Shown: positions 9,186-17,844 of the stretch, piece by piece
How the letters are laid out: every line of letters begins with the position of its first letter
How positions within the stretch are numbered: the first letter of the stretch is position 1
Source: Neobacillus niacini
GTDB taxonomy: Bacteria; Bacillota; Bacilli; Bacillales; Cytobacillaceae
Assembly: GCF_023715415.1 (NCBI RefSeq)
Contig: NZ_JAMBOB010000018.1
Coordinates: forward strand, 1 to 62,579
DNA length: 62,579 bases
Direction: 5' to 3'
The notes under the pieces: model-generated
Told to the model about the DNA's origin: nothing
Database searches by the model: none
What the model saw: only the letters and a program-made list of their open reading frames with translations
Program-made: the position numbers and the translations under genes

Positions 9186-9743
9186 TTATCTGTAGTTATT
9201 ATGAATAGGATGAAACAAGTCTTCTTCACTTTTTCGAACAACAGCAAAGTTGTCGACATTGTAATGCCCATGCAATGTTTTATTATGATGACCTATGATT
9301 TGTTCAGCAGGTAAAATGGATGAATCTCTTGTAGAATGACCATCACCTACTAACGTTACATCAAAACCATTGATGGTAGCGGTTCTCACAGCTGAATCAA
9401 TACAGTATTCCGTTTGACATCCCATAATGACAAGATGTTCAATTTCATTGTCTTTCAAGTGATCTAGCAATGCTGTTCCATAAAATGAATTGGTCGCTTT
9501 TTTATCAAAAATCATTGAATCAGAAGGGATATTAATTTTTTGATGCACTTGAAACCCTTCTCCTTCACCTTCTGCAACATCTTTATCCCTAACAAAAACT
9601 ACAAATGCATCTGCTTCTTTTGCCTTATCAATGACCAAGTTAATATTTTTCAAGAGTTTCTCTTTTTTAAATACACTGCTCTCATTTTCATTTCCTTCTA
9701 TTAATTCCTGTTGGGCATCAATTACGAGTAAAGCTTGTTTCAT
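9186..9743 (-). CDS. isochorismatase-family cysteine hydrolase
   Basis: A 185-residue alpha/beta hydrolase of the isochorismatase superfamily. The start is placed at 9743 because AGAGGGG lies eight bases upstream; a longer frame back to 9821 adds 26 residues with no family match. The catalytic triad is D9 (LVIDAQ), a Lys at 81/82 (FDKKATNSFYGT) and C114 (TEYCID), all present. Such enzymes hydrolyse small amides (nicotinamidase-like) or isochorismate; with no biosynthetic neighbours the substrate cannot be assigned. Confidence 0.88.
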   Translation of the reverse strand: MKQALLVIDAQQELIEGNENESSVFKKEKLLKNINLVIDKAKEADAFVVFVRDKDVAEGEGEGFQVHQKINIPSDSMIFDKKATNSFYGTALLDHLKDNEIEHLVIMGCQTEYCIDSAVRTATINGFDVTLVGDGHSTRDSSILPAEQIIGHHNKTLHGHYNVDNFAVVRKSEEDLFHPIHNNYR

Positions 9744-9866
9744 TTGCAAATCCCCTCTCATCATAAGGTTTTGATCAAGTCCTTCATAGGTATGCAATAC
9801 ACCAGTATACTCGTTAATCATACTTCTCCTCCTATTCTAATGTCTACCAATAATGTGCTTATCCTT

Positions 9867-10937
9867 TTAAAAAGCTCTTTGGACAAACCATACCAATCCA
9901 AAGACTAATATCGCTGCTGAAGTGCTTGGGATAACCCATTTTACTGGCTTGAATGAAATCTTTTTCAACCATAGAATAATTGGAAATGCAATCGAAACGA
10001 TTAATAATTGACCGATTTCAATACCAATATTGAAGGATAAAAGTGACGATGCCATATGTGCGGTGTCCAAACGCATTTCTGATAGAATCCCTGCAAACCC
10101 AAATCCATGGATAAGCCCAAAACCAAAAGCAAGCCAAGGCTGGTGTTTTGATTCTTTATGAAAAATATTAATTAGTGCAACGTAAACTATGCTTAATGCA
10201 ATTGCAGATTCGACTAACCTGCCTGGCAGCTGTACGATTTCAAAGGTTGCAAGAGCGAGCGTAACACTATGTGCAAGTGTAAAGGCTGTGACTAAAGCTA
10301 GGATGTGACGAATCGTTTTTGCACCGAAAAGCAAACTGATAACAAACAGGATATGATCATATCCTGTGAAGATATGTACTAAACCAAGAACGATAAATTG
10401 TTTCACATTCTGCCAAAAACTGATTTCTCCAATCTCTAATTCCCTTGATTCGAAAGAAAGAATCTTTTCTTGTTGTTTGCCATCCATCGTAACCGCTGCA
10501 AAGTTTGCATGGCTTGGGTCAGAATCATCAAGGAACAAATTATATTCAACCACTAGTTTATCTGGTTTATGTTCGATATTATAAGATAAATCAATCACCG
10601 CAAATGGAGTGTTCTCGATCATTTCGATATCTGTTTTTTCTACGGTTCCTTCAATCATTTCACTATCTGCATAAAGCTTTAGCTTTGAATTGACATAAGT
10701 CTGGACAATCTCTTTATCTATTAACTCCTTTTGATCGGTTTCTTTCTCTAGGGCATGACTTAGTTCTTCCAAATCAACTTTCAATTCATAATCCAATGAT
10801 TTCTCTTTTACTTCTATATTTGAATAGCCCTCACTGTTATTGGTATGCGCAAAGGCAGATGGTAAAAATAATGAACTAAATAATAGTAATAAGAGCAAAA
10901 ACGGAAACCATAATTTTTTCACAAGATTCACGTCCAA
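9867..10937 (-). CDS. HupE/UreJ-family membrane protein with extracellular N-terminal domain
   Basis: A 356-residue protein: a signal/anchor helix (about 8-30), an outside domain of about 140 residues, then six to seven membrane helices containing the HupE/UreJ signature GLVHIFTGYDHILFV and a second His-rich helix (LAHSVTLALA). HupE/UreJ proteins are proposed nickel or metal permeases, but this long form with an exported domain is a different branch of unknown substrate. It starts with TTG without a good ribosome binding site; a GTG five codons later is possible. It lies 60 bases downstream of the CehA phosphoesterase and is probably driven by the same PhoP-controlled promoter. Confidence 0.8.
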   Translation of the reverse strand: MDVNLVKKLWFPFLLLLLLFSSLFLPSAFAHTNNSEGYSNIEVKEKSLDYELKVDLEELSHALEKETDQKELIDKEIVQTYVNSKLKLYADSEMIEGTVEKTDIEMIENTPFAVIDLSYNIEHKPDKLVVEYNLFLDDSDPSHANFAAVTMDGKQQEKILSFESRELEIGEISFWQNVKQFIVLGLVHIFTGYDHILFVISLLFGAKTIRHILALVTAFTLAHSVTLALATFEIVQLPGRLVESAIALSIVYVALINIFHKESKHQPWLAFGFGLIHGFGFAGILSEMRLDTAHMASSLLSFNIGIEIGQLLIVSIAFPIILWLKKISFKPVKWVIPSTSAAILVFGLVWFVQRAF

Positions 10938-10997
10938 TTCTGTATTTTTTCAATAGCGGAAAGACGAGGAGTTTTTATTCCCCTCGCCCCTATCCGT

Positions 10998-12536
10998 TTA
11001 TTTACTAGACTTCATGAAAATAGGATTTGAGTAGAACCATAGATCTGTCCATGGATCCTCACCTCTAGGATCTGCAACTGGCTCTAATTGGTCTGTGTTT
11101 GTTCCGCGTAAACGAATATAACTATCTTTATCTACATCTTTTAACGTATAGGTGATGGAGATGTATTCGCCGTCCTGTTTCCAGTCCTTTTCTGTGAAAC
11201 GCTCCACAACTTTTGTTGTTATATTTTCTGCAGTGGTTTTGTCTTCAACCTTACCATTTACTTCACCCATAATTAAGTCAACACGTTTTACATTTGGCTT
11301 ATCACCATTGGCGTTTACTGCCTTCGGATCTTTCAGGCGAATGGTTACAGTCACATCTTTTTTCTTACCTGGTAGTGTTAGAGTTTCACCGATGGACGCT
11401 GAATTACCTTTTGCCACAGCATGTAATGGAGATTTCCCTCCTGCTTGAACTTTAACGTCTAACTCGCTAATTAGGTCCCCTGTCGTAACGAATACATGAC
11501 CATTACGTAGGTTTTCCATGATATTTCCATAGTCTTTCACAGATTTTACATACGTTTTCGAATATTCACCTGGCCAGAAATCGCCGCCGCCATCGCGCCA
11601 GTTAACATGTGAATCAGAGGTTGCTGTAATCCACCAATGTCTGCCTTCACCTAGCATAGAATCCCATAAGCCTCCAACCTTAGCTGTCATCTGGTCAAAC
11701 CCACCCATTGTCGGAGCGTTTACGTTTCCGTATGAACCACGGGCACCGTTAGGATCATTAGAACCATCTTTATTAATAGAGGTTGCTTGATGACCTGGAG
11801 CACCTTCCATTCCAATCGCGATATTTGGTGCTGTATCGTTCCAATTGCGGAATTCCTGTGGTGTATCTTGTCCCCAGACTCCCATATCTTTTGCAGAACG
11901 TGAAGGATGATGTGCAATAATAATCGGCAGCTCGTCCAAGCCTTTCATGTAGTTAAGTGCTTGGATCATTGTTTCTTCCGTATCACGAATATTATCATTA
12001 GGGAATGGTTCCCGTTTATTAAACTGACTTTCTATTTCATACAATGTTGTAGATTCATTGTCACTTTTTGGAATGATTAATGAGCTATGGTCTGCTGCTG
12101 GTGTATCAAACTCCATTCCATAAAATTGGAGTACATCAGGTACGGCCTGACGAGATTTCAATAATTCAGGATAGGCTTGTTCTAAATTTACTTTCGAATG
12201 GTTCGGACCGCCGTGATCCGTTGTAACCATCCAATCCAGGCCATACTTCATCGCATTTTCTGCATTTTTTACAGTTGGATAAATAGCATCCCCGGCACGA
12301 ATCGGAGTTGGGGGATTTGTTGAATTATCCCAGCCTACACTCCATTCACTATGTATGTGGTGATCACCAGCTAGCCATGTGGTGTCCTTCTTTTTCACTT
12401 CTTCTTTTGAGAAGGATTGTGCTTCCGCCTTTTGATTACTTCCCTCATTAAATAAGGTTTGCGTAGATAGTGCGGTGGTTGCAAGAATAGTCGTTGCGAT
12501 AAATGGAATGGCCTTCTTTTTAAAACGAGACTTCAT
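10998..12536 (-). CDS. secreted CehA/McbA-type PHP metallophosphoesterase
   Basis: A 512-residue exported protein with a basic N terminus, a hydrophobic core and a likely cleavage near residue 39 (AEA-QS). The PHP-domain metal motif DHHIHSEWS lies at 59-66. TTDHGGPNHS, IIAHHPSRSA and TATSDSHVNW supply further ligands of a trinuclear centre. A beta-sandwich-like C terminus (about 370-512) follows. The CehA/McbA branch includes carbaryl hydrolase and phosphoesterases. The PhoP box directly upstream argues for a role in releasing phosphate from extracellular organophosphates. Confidence 0.83.
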   Translation of the reverse strand: MKSRFKKKAIPFIATTILATTALSTQTLFNEGSNQKAEAQSFSKEEVKKKDTTWLAGDHHIHSEWSVGWDNSTNPPTPIRAGDAIYPTVKNAENAMKYGLDWMVTTDHGGPNHSKVNLEQAYPELLKSRQAVPDVLQFYGMEFDTPAADHSSLIIPKSDNESTTLYEIESQFNKREPFPNDNIRDTEETMIQALNYMKGLDELPIIIAHHPSRSAKDMGVWGQDTPQEFRNWNDTAPNIAIGMEGAPGHQATSINKDGSNDPNGARGSYGNVNAPTMGGFDQMTAKVGGLWDSMLGEGRHWWITATSDSHVNWRDGGGDFWPGEYSKTYVKSVKDYGNIMENLRNGHVFVTTGDLISELDVKVQAGGKSPLHAVAKGNSASIGETLTLPGKKKDVTVTIRLKDPKAVNANGDKPNVKRVDLIMGEVNGKVEDKTTAENITTKVVERFTEKDWKQDGEYISITYTLKDVDKDSYIRLRGTNTDQLEPVADPRGEDPWTDLWFYSNPIFMKSSK

Positions 12537-12576
12537 GTTTTTGTTCCTCCCCTAATAGATTTCTATAACAGTGATA

Positions 12577-12630
12577 ATCATAGATTAGGAATGTAAGGGG
12601 ATAATGAATAAACGGTAAATTTTATGTAAA
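12577..12630 (-). promoter_or_regulatory. PhoP box and -10 of the cehA-hupE operon
   Basis: On the minus strand four hexamers TTTACA, TTTACC, TTCATT and CTTACA follow one another with exactly five bases between them (12630 down to 12592). Nine bases later comes a -10 TATGAT (12582-12577). Tandem TTWACA-like repeats with 11-base periodicity overlapping the -35 position are the known binding pattern of phosphorylated PhoP in Bacillus. The phosphoesterase start codon is about 40 bases beyond the -10. Confidence 0.8.
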
Positions 12631-12672
12631 TTGGAAATTTTCCTACAATTAGACTACGTCTTTTGTCACTTT

Positions 12673-12716
12673 TAAAAAAATGAGACGCCATCCAAAGTTT
12701 GGATGATGTCTTTTTT
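12673..12716. terminator. orphan bidirectional terminator-like hairpin
   Basis: Arms pair as AGAC-CATCCAAA and TTTGGATG-GTCT around a single G, with A/T runs on both outer sides. No gene ends here: both flanking genes point away from it. It may end a small unannotated RNA or be the relic of a lost gene. Confidence 0.6.
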
Positions 12717-13004
12717 TAATTTCTCATTTGGAACAATCAATACACGAATTAAACCTCCTTTCCATATATCCGGGTGCAAAGTTGGGTTTGTAAAATTATA
12801 GTTGGAAAATAAAACTTTATTATTTATATATTGGTATATTTAATTCCACCAGTCATTAATATCTTTTTCAGATTAAAAAAATGGGTTAATAATTGGTTAC
12901 TAGCTAGAAATGTGTCCTCCCTTACTAAATAGTTCTTTGAATATTCTCGGTTTTTAATGAATATTAGAAACTGATGGCAAGTGACGATTTCAGGAGGGAT
13001 TAAG

Positions 13005-13763
13005 TTGAAGGTACTAGTAACTGGTGCAACGGGTCAGTTAGGTTCAGCATTGTTAAAGCAACTGAAAAATACGAACTATGAGGTCACAATAACTTCAAGA
13101 AGAAAACCTGACAACTTAAATTTTGATTGGGTTTATAGTGATTTTTTGACAGGTGAAGGTTTAGAAGCGGCCATAAACGAAATGGATGTCATTATTCATA
13201 CTGCAACAAGTCCAAGGAAGGATTCAAAGATTATTGATGTATCAGAATTTGGTAACTTTTTGAACATGTGCCAGCACATTAAACATTTCATTTATCCATC
13301 CATTGTAGGAATTGAAAATATTCCTATGAAATATTACAAGCATAAATACCAGGCAGAAGAATTGTTAAAAAATAGTTCTGTCCCACACACAATCATACGA
13401 GCAACCCAATTTCATAGGTTTATAGAAAGTTTATTTTTATCCAAACCTTTTTTTAAAAAATACTTTGTACCAGGAAATTTTAGATTTCAAAGTGTGGATG
13501 TGGTGGATTTTGCAAATCATTTAATTAAAATGATCGACGATGGTCCTCAAGGAATAGCTGATGACTTCGGTGGACCAGAAATACTAACATTAAGAGAAAT
13601 GGCAGACTTGAAAATAAAGGTAAATAATGAATCAAATAACGTAGTAAGTTTCTCTTTTCCAGGAAAACTATACAAGTCTTTCTTAGAGGGGAAAAATACA
13701 AATGAGCATAAAAAAGTAGGAAAATTAACATTTGAAGAATATTTGAGAAATAAGGGGAAATAA
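13005..13763 (+). CDS. NmrA-like NAD(P)-binding protein
   Basis: A 252-residue atypical SDR. The TTG start at 13005 is chosen because AGGAGG lies exactly seven bases upstream; the longer frame begins before this site. The Rossmann motif GATGQLGSALL is at 7-17 and RRKP after strand 2 suggests NADP. There is no YxxxK active pair at the usual place (YYKHKYQAEE is the nearest), as in NmrA-like sensor or quinone-oxidoreductase proteins. It stands alone between intergenic repeats. The role could be redox sensing or reduction of small quinones. Confidence 0.82.
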   Translation: MKVLVTGATGQLGSALLKQLKNTNYEVTITSRRKPDNLNFDWVYSDFLTGEGLEAAINEMDVIIHTATSPRKDSKIIDVSEFGNFLNMCQHIKHFIYPSIVGIENIPMKYYKHKYQAEELLKNSSVPHTIIRATQFHRFIESLFLSKPFFKKYFVPGNFRFQSVDVVDFANHLIKMIDDGPQGIADDFGGPEILTLREMADLKIKVNNESNNVVSFSFPGKLYKSFLEGKNTNEHKKVGKLTFEEYLRNKGK

Positions 13764-13781
13764 AGTGGATCACAAATAATT

Positions 13782-14000
13782 ATGATTCTACCGAATCATT
13801 GCTCTATCCAACTTTTCAGGCAAATTCAATTCGGATTGTGCCTGTATCTATGTATCTTTCTGAAAGTGTGTCACAATCCACTCCTGATTGTGACACACTT
13901 TTTCCTCTTAACCAATTTTGGGTCACAATTCATGACGAATTGTGACCCAGATTATGTATCTTTCTGATTTTGGGTAACAATCCGCCCGCGATTGTGCCCC
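13782..14000. repeat. tandem array of long hairpins (core CACAATY-N7-RATTGTG)
   Basis: After a small hairpin (13782-13799), four units lie at 13818, 13866, 13920 and 13972, spaced 48, 54 and 52 bases. Three have seven-base loops. Unit 2 has 13 perfect pairs (GTGTGTCACAATC / GATTGTGACACAC), unit 3 has 12 (TGGGTCACAATT / AATTGTGACCCA), unit 4 has 9 of 11. The spacer ATGTATCTTTCTGA occurs twice. Stems are conserved by compensating changes while loops differ, so the fold, not the sequence, is kept. The array lies between convergent genes. Confidence 0.8.
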
Positions 14001-14035
14001 AGCCATTGCTCTTGATCAATTTTAGAGTGAAACCC

Positions 14036-15094
14036 CTATTTTCCTTCGTTTTCCTTTTCCCAATTTGCCACCTCTTCACGAACAATCGGAGCCACTTCTT
14101 TACCTAGCAATTCGATTGATTTCATGACATCTTCATGTGGCATGGTGCCTACTGGGCAGTGAAGCATAAAGCGTGTGATTCCAACATTCTTTCGAAGATT
14201 TATAATTTTTTCGGCAACAATTTGCGGATCACCTACATATAAAGCTCCGTGTAAACTTCGAGCAGCATCAAAGGTTGTTTGGTCATATCTTCCCCATCCA
14301 CGCTCACGCCCTAATTTATTCATCGCCTGTTGAGTTGAAGGGAAAAACTTTGCCGCCGCTTCTTCAGTAGTTTCGCCAACGAAACCATGTGAATGCGAGG
14401 CTATTGCCAGTTTTGAAGCGTCATGTCCAGCATGTTCCGCTGCTTTCTTATAAAGCTGAACAAGTGGTGCAAAATGCTGAGGACTTCCACCAATGATGGC
14501 TAATACAAGTGGCAAACCAAGCAATCCTGCACGAATGACTGACTCCTGATTGCCGCCACTGCCTATCCATACTGGCAGTGGATCCTGTACGGGTCGTGGA
14601 TATACCCCCAAATTATTGATAGCTGGTCGATGTTCACCTTGCCAAGTTACCTTTTCTGACTTGGTTATCTTTAAAAGTAGATCTAGCTTCTCTTCGAATA
14701 ATTGATCATAGTCCTTTAAATCATATCCAAACAATGGAAAGGATTCGATGAAGGATCCCCGTCCTGCCATAATTTCCGCTCGCCCATTTGAGATAGCGTC
14801 GAGCGTTGCAAAATCCTGAAACACGCGCACTGGATCGTCAGAAGAAAGAACCGTAACCGCACTGGTCAAACGAATTCTGTTTGTTTGTGACGCCGCTGCA
14901 GCCAGCACGACAGCAGGAGAAGACGCAGCATAATCCTCGCGATGATGCTCCCCTACTCCAAAGACATCTAGTCCTACCTTATCGGCTAAGACTATTTCCT
15001 CTACCACTTCACGTATCCGTTGTGCATGACTAATAACCTTACCGGTTTCAACATCCGGTGTTGTTTCTACAAACGTGCTTAAACCTATTTCCAC
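14036..15094 (-). CDS. LLM-class flavin-dependent oxidoreductase
   Basis: A 352-residue luciferase-like TIM-barrel monooxygenase. Family marks seen: GEHHREDYAASSP near residue 47, LTSAVTVLSSDDPVRVFQDFATLDAISNGRAEIMAGRGSF (written here only as the ADP/FMN region, about 75-118) and PVWIGSGG near 175. It starts with GTG after AGGGGG, seven bases away. Length is normal for the single-component bacterial group (YwcH/YddN-like), which uses FMN, often for cleaving organosulphur or aldehyde substrates. No dedicated partner reductase lies beside it. Confidence 0.88.
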   Translation of the reverse strand: MEIGLSTFVETTPDVETGKVISHAQRIREVVEEIVLADKVGLDVFGVGEHHREDYAASSPAVVLAAAASQTNRIRLTSAVTVLSSDDPVRVFQDFATLDAISNGRAEIMAGRGSFIESFPLFGYDLKDYDQLFEEKLDLLLKITKSEKVTWQGEHRPAINNLGVYPRPVQDPLPVWIGSGGNQESVIRAGLLGLPLVLAIIGGSPQHFAPLVQLYKKAAEHAGHDASKLAIASHSHGFVGETTEEAAAKFFPSTQQAMNKLGRERGWGRYDQTTFDAARSLHGALYVGDPQIVAEKIINLRKNVGITRFMLHCPVGTMPHEDVMKSIELLGKEVAPIVREEVANWEKENEGK

Positions 15095-15231
15095 AATACT
15101 GCCCCCTATTTATGTATACTAGTTCGTAAAATATTGTTTATATCATTATTCTATCTTAACAAGATAGAACCAATAGACAAAATAATTGAGCCTAAAGGGA
15201 TTGAATATGCTTGCTTATCATCCTATCCTTG

Positions 15232-16347
15232 TTAATAAATCTCCTTTAACCCTTTAATGACGGTATCTATTTCAGCTTTTGTAGTATACCTGCCTAAACT
15301 AAATCGAATCGCACCCATTCCAATTTCTTCTGGTACATTCATTTCCTTTAGGACTGGTGATAATTCAATGCTCCCAGCATGACAGGCAGAACCTGCAGAA
15401 GCGGCAAGCTGGGGGATTTTATCTAGTATGTCTTGACCAATACTTCTAACAAAACTCACATTCAAGGTATTCGGTAATCGTTCTTCTGGATGGCCATTTA
15501 AAACTACCTGTTCACCAAACACATCCTTTAATTGTTTCCAAAAATAATCGGTCAAATTCTTTAGCTTCGTACTTCCCATATGATTAGAAGCGATTTCGCA
15601 TGCCTTTCCTAGCCCAACCGCCAATAACGTATTTTCCGTGCCTGCACGTAGTCCATTTTCATGCCCAGCACCATGTATAAGTGGTTCAAGGTCCACACCA
15701 TCACGAACAAACAGGGCTCCAATTCCCTTTGGTGCATAAAGTTTATGGCCAGCGATGGTTAGCATATCAACCTTTAAATCATTCACATCGACTGGAACCT
15801 TACCGACCGATTGTGAAGCATCTGTATGAAAAGTTATTCCGTATTTTTTAGCTATCTCCCCAATTTCTACAATCGGTTGTAAGGTACCTGTTTCATTATT
15901 AGAATGCATGATCGTTATTAGAATCGTATCTTTGGTGACTGCCCTTTCTATTTCTTCAAGAGAAACTCTCCCATATTGGTCAACACCTACATAGGTTACC
16001 CTTGCCCCTACTTTTTCAAGGAACTTACATGGATTCATAATGGCAGGGTGCTCAATTTTCGAGGTAATGATGTGATTCCCTTTATGTTGATTTTTAAAAT
16101 AAAAACCTTTAAGAGCAAAGTTATTAGCTTCACTTCCACCTGAAGTAAAAATAACTCCACTAGGAGAACTGGCAATTAGCTCAGCAACTTGTTCTCTTGC
16201 TGTATGTAATAATGCTTTAACAGATTTTCCCGCCCAATGCAGTGCTGACGGATTTCCATAGTAATCATTCAACAGCGGCTGCATCGCATCAACCACTTCA
16301 GGAGCCAACGGTGTGCTGGCATTGTAATCTAAGTAAATTTTTTGCAT
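15232..16347 (-). CDS. cysteine desulfurase (NifS/IscS family)
   Basis: A 371-residue class V PLP aminotransferase. With numbering from an upstream ATG at 16359, the PLP Lys is about 206 (AGHKLYAPKG), the cofactor His/Asp pair is HTDASQS, and the persulfide Cys is about 326 (SAGSACHAGS) in a short loop, as in the IscS/NifS group. The ATG at 16347 is preferred because it matches family N termini (KIYLDYNAST); the ATG at 16359 has its purine run directly against it. No iscU, tRNA thiolase or nifZ-type gene follows, so the sulfur acceptor is unknown. Confidence 0.88.
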   Translation of the reverse strand: MQKIYLDYNASTPLAPEVVDAMQPLLNDYYGNPSALHWAGKSVKALLHTAREQVAELIASSPSGVIFTSGGSEANNFALKGFYFKNQHKGNHIITSKIEHPAIMNPCKFLEKVGARVTYVGVDQYGRVSLEEIERAVTKDTILITIMHSNNETGTLQPIVEIGEIAKKYGITFHTDASQSVGKVPVDVNDLKVDMLTIAGHKLYAPKGIGALFVRDGVDLEPLIHGAGHENGLRAGTENTLLAVGLGKACEIASNHMGSTKLKNLTDYFWKQLKDVFGEQVVLNGHPEERLPNTLNVSFVRSIGQDILDKIPQLAASAGSACHAGSIELSPVLKEMNVPEEIGMGAIRFSLGRYTTKAEIDTVIKGLKEIY

Positions 16348-16359
16348 TCGGTCATCCAT

Positions 16360-16689
16360 TCCTTTCCGAAGATTAGCCTATTATCTAGTTATTTCTTATC
16401 CTACTAAAAAATGATTATATCGATCTAATTTTACCATCCTCTGGTTAAAATGTTTGTAAAACAGGTCCATTTACTATGCGGAGGAGATAAAAATTCTTCG
16501 AAATAAACAAAGTTTATTTGTGTCTCACTATGAGGTAGACTGGTTTGCTGATTCCTAAGGCATCTGTGTTCGAATAAAGGGGGTATTCAGACAGGGTTGA
16601 TGAATTCAAGAGCTCCCGTTTCCGAATCAGCCCCCTAAAATTAAAGCTGTTTAAAAAATAATAATTAATGTCAAAACTGTCATTTTCTA
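16360..16689. other. intergenic block with nested inverted repeats
   Basis: No confident gene. Inverted repeats are AAATAAAC/GTTTATTT (16501-16519), GCTGATTC/GAATCAGC enclosing 16547-16631, and an inner CTGT-GAATA/TATTC-ACAG hairpin (16564-16594). A short minus-strand frame of 32 codons opening with TTG exists but has no support beyond a weak GGGAG. A structured RNA or a remnant of a repeated element is possible. Confidence 0.5.
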
Positions 16690-17844
16690 CTACTCAAAGC
16701 TTTTCTCCTCATATTTATAGGAATTAAAATGGAATATCTGTACGTCCACTTTTACGTTTTCTAAGGAATTTTTATCTAAATAGAAGTTTGATGTTCTCAT
16801 TAACTTTTTATACTGCTGCGGGTGTTCCCGATACCATTTTTCAACCACGTTTAATAGATCTGTATTTTTTTCCAGACCCTCATTATAGATTCTCATTACT
16901 TTCGTTTTAATATCTGCTTCAATTAATTTGATTAATTTGTCTATGGGAATTTCTTTTATCTTTTCTAGCAAATCTGCTTGTGTAGAAATTTCTATCGAAA
17001 ACTTTGGTGAAGTCTTTCCCTTTTCGTATTTTATCTTCATTTTTGGCGAACTAAGCTTAACTGCAGCTACAAGCTGTTCATCTTCTTCCACTTTTTGATC
17101 TATAGAGACACGCTTTTCTAACAGCCAATTAATATAAACAGCGTCATTCATCGAAAGGTGTTTCATAAACTTTTGCTTTTGAAAAATAGCATATCCATCA
17201 AAATATAACACTGGATAGTCTTTTTCAGCCTTCCAGGTATCATGATCAATCTTTACAGAAGGCAGTTTCGCCACCCCCATCGGCTCATTAAATTCTCTTA
17301 AAAAATGCATTAACCTTGTTGGCTTTATTTCATCCTGAAACACATCGTCAGAATTTTTTTTATAGAGAACCGTATAAACGGCTGGATAATTAAATAATGC
17401 TTTGATATTAAAAATATCTGGTATTTTTTCTTCTGTTGTTATGAGTCGCATCGTGTGCCGTAACGACCGATTTCTGCCTACTTCCTCAATTACTTCTCTA
17501 AAGCGGTGTTTGACGAGTCTTTTACTCAAGACAAGTGTTTCTACATGACCGAAAAAAATAGGGGGCTCCGACTTTTTATACAGCTTACTTACGGCTAAAT
17601 TAAGTGTTTCCCCAGTAGCTGAAGCGATAAAAATTGGAATGGGTTCAATTGGTTTAGCTCCCTCTTGCTTCGCTACATTAGCAAAATTTAAGCCTTGAAG
17701 GTAGGCGATATATTCCTGTTTTTCTTCATCATAATCCATTCCGATTGCCACTATATACGTTAAATCTTGAATATTTTTTAAACCTGAACAACCAGTAAGC
17801 ATTAAACATCCACTGATAAAGGTTAGAATCCACTTCCTTCTCAT
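16690..17844 (-). CDS. spore germinant receptor C subunit (Ger(x)C lipoprotein)
   Basis: A 384-residue Ger(x)C family lipoprotein with the lipidated Cys at 19 (MLTGC) and the family opening IQDLTYIVAIGMDYDEEKQEY. C subunits sit on the outer face of the spore inner membrane and form part of the nutrient receptor. Its ATG overlaps the stop region of the A subunit by four bases, typical of translational coupling. It is the third gene of a B-A-C operon whose A subunit is broken, so it may no longer have a partner unless it assembles with another receptor. Confidence 0.88.
   Translation of the reverse strand: MRRKWILTFISGCLMLTGCSGLKNIQDLTYIVAIGMDYDEEKQEYIAYLQGLNFANVAKQEGAKPIEPIPIFIASATGETLNLAVSKLYKKSEPPIFFGHVETLVLSKRLVKHRFREVIEEVGRNRSLRHTMRLITTEEKIPDIFNIKALFNYPAVYTVLYKKNSDDVFQDEIKPTRLMHFLREFNEPMGVAKLPSVKIDHDTWKAEKDYPVLYFDGYAIFQKQKFMKHLSMNDAVYINWLLEKRVSIDQKVEEDEQLVAAVKLSSPKMKIKYEKGKTSPKFSIEISTQADLLEKIKEIPIDKLIKLIEADIKTKVMRIYNEGLEKNTDLLNVVEKWYREHPQQYKKLMRTSNFYLDKNSLENVKVDVQIFHFNSYKYEEKSFE

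Larger units (their letters stand above)
12537..13004. other. intergenic region between divergent genes
   Basis: Besides the PhoP box and an orphan terminator-like hairpin (12673-12716), the rest is AT-rich with no credible ORF. The right end carries the ribosome binding site AGGAGG (12992-12997) of the NmrA-like gene. Confidence 0.6.

Noticed and set aside
13782..14000. CRISPR-like array
   Set aside because: Units are hairpins with varying stems, spacers are partly repeated and there are no cas genes.
16520..16619. Small coding gene in the 16.5 kb block
   Set aside because: Short frames exist on both strands but lack a proper start with ribosome binding site and any family likeness.
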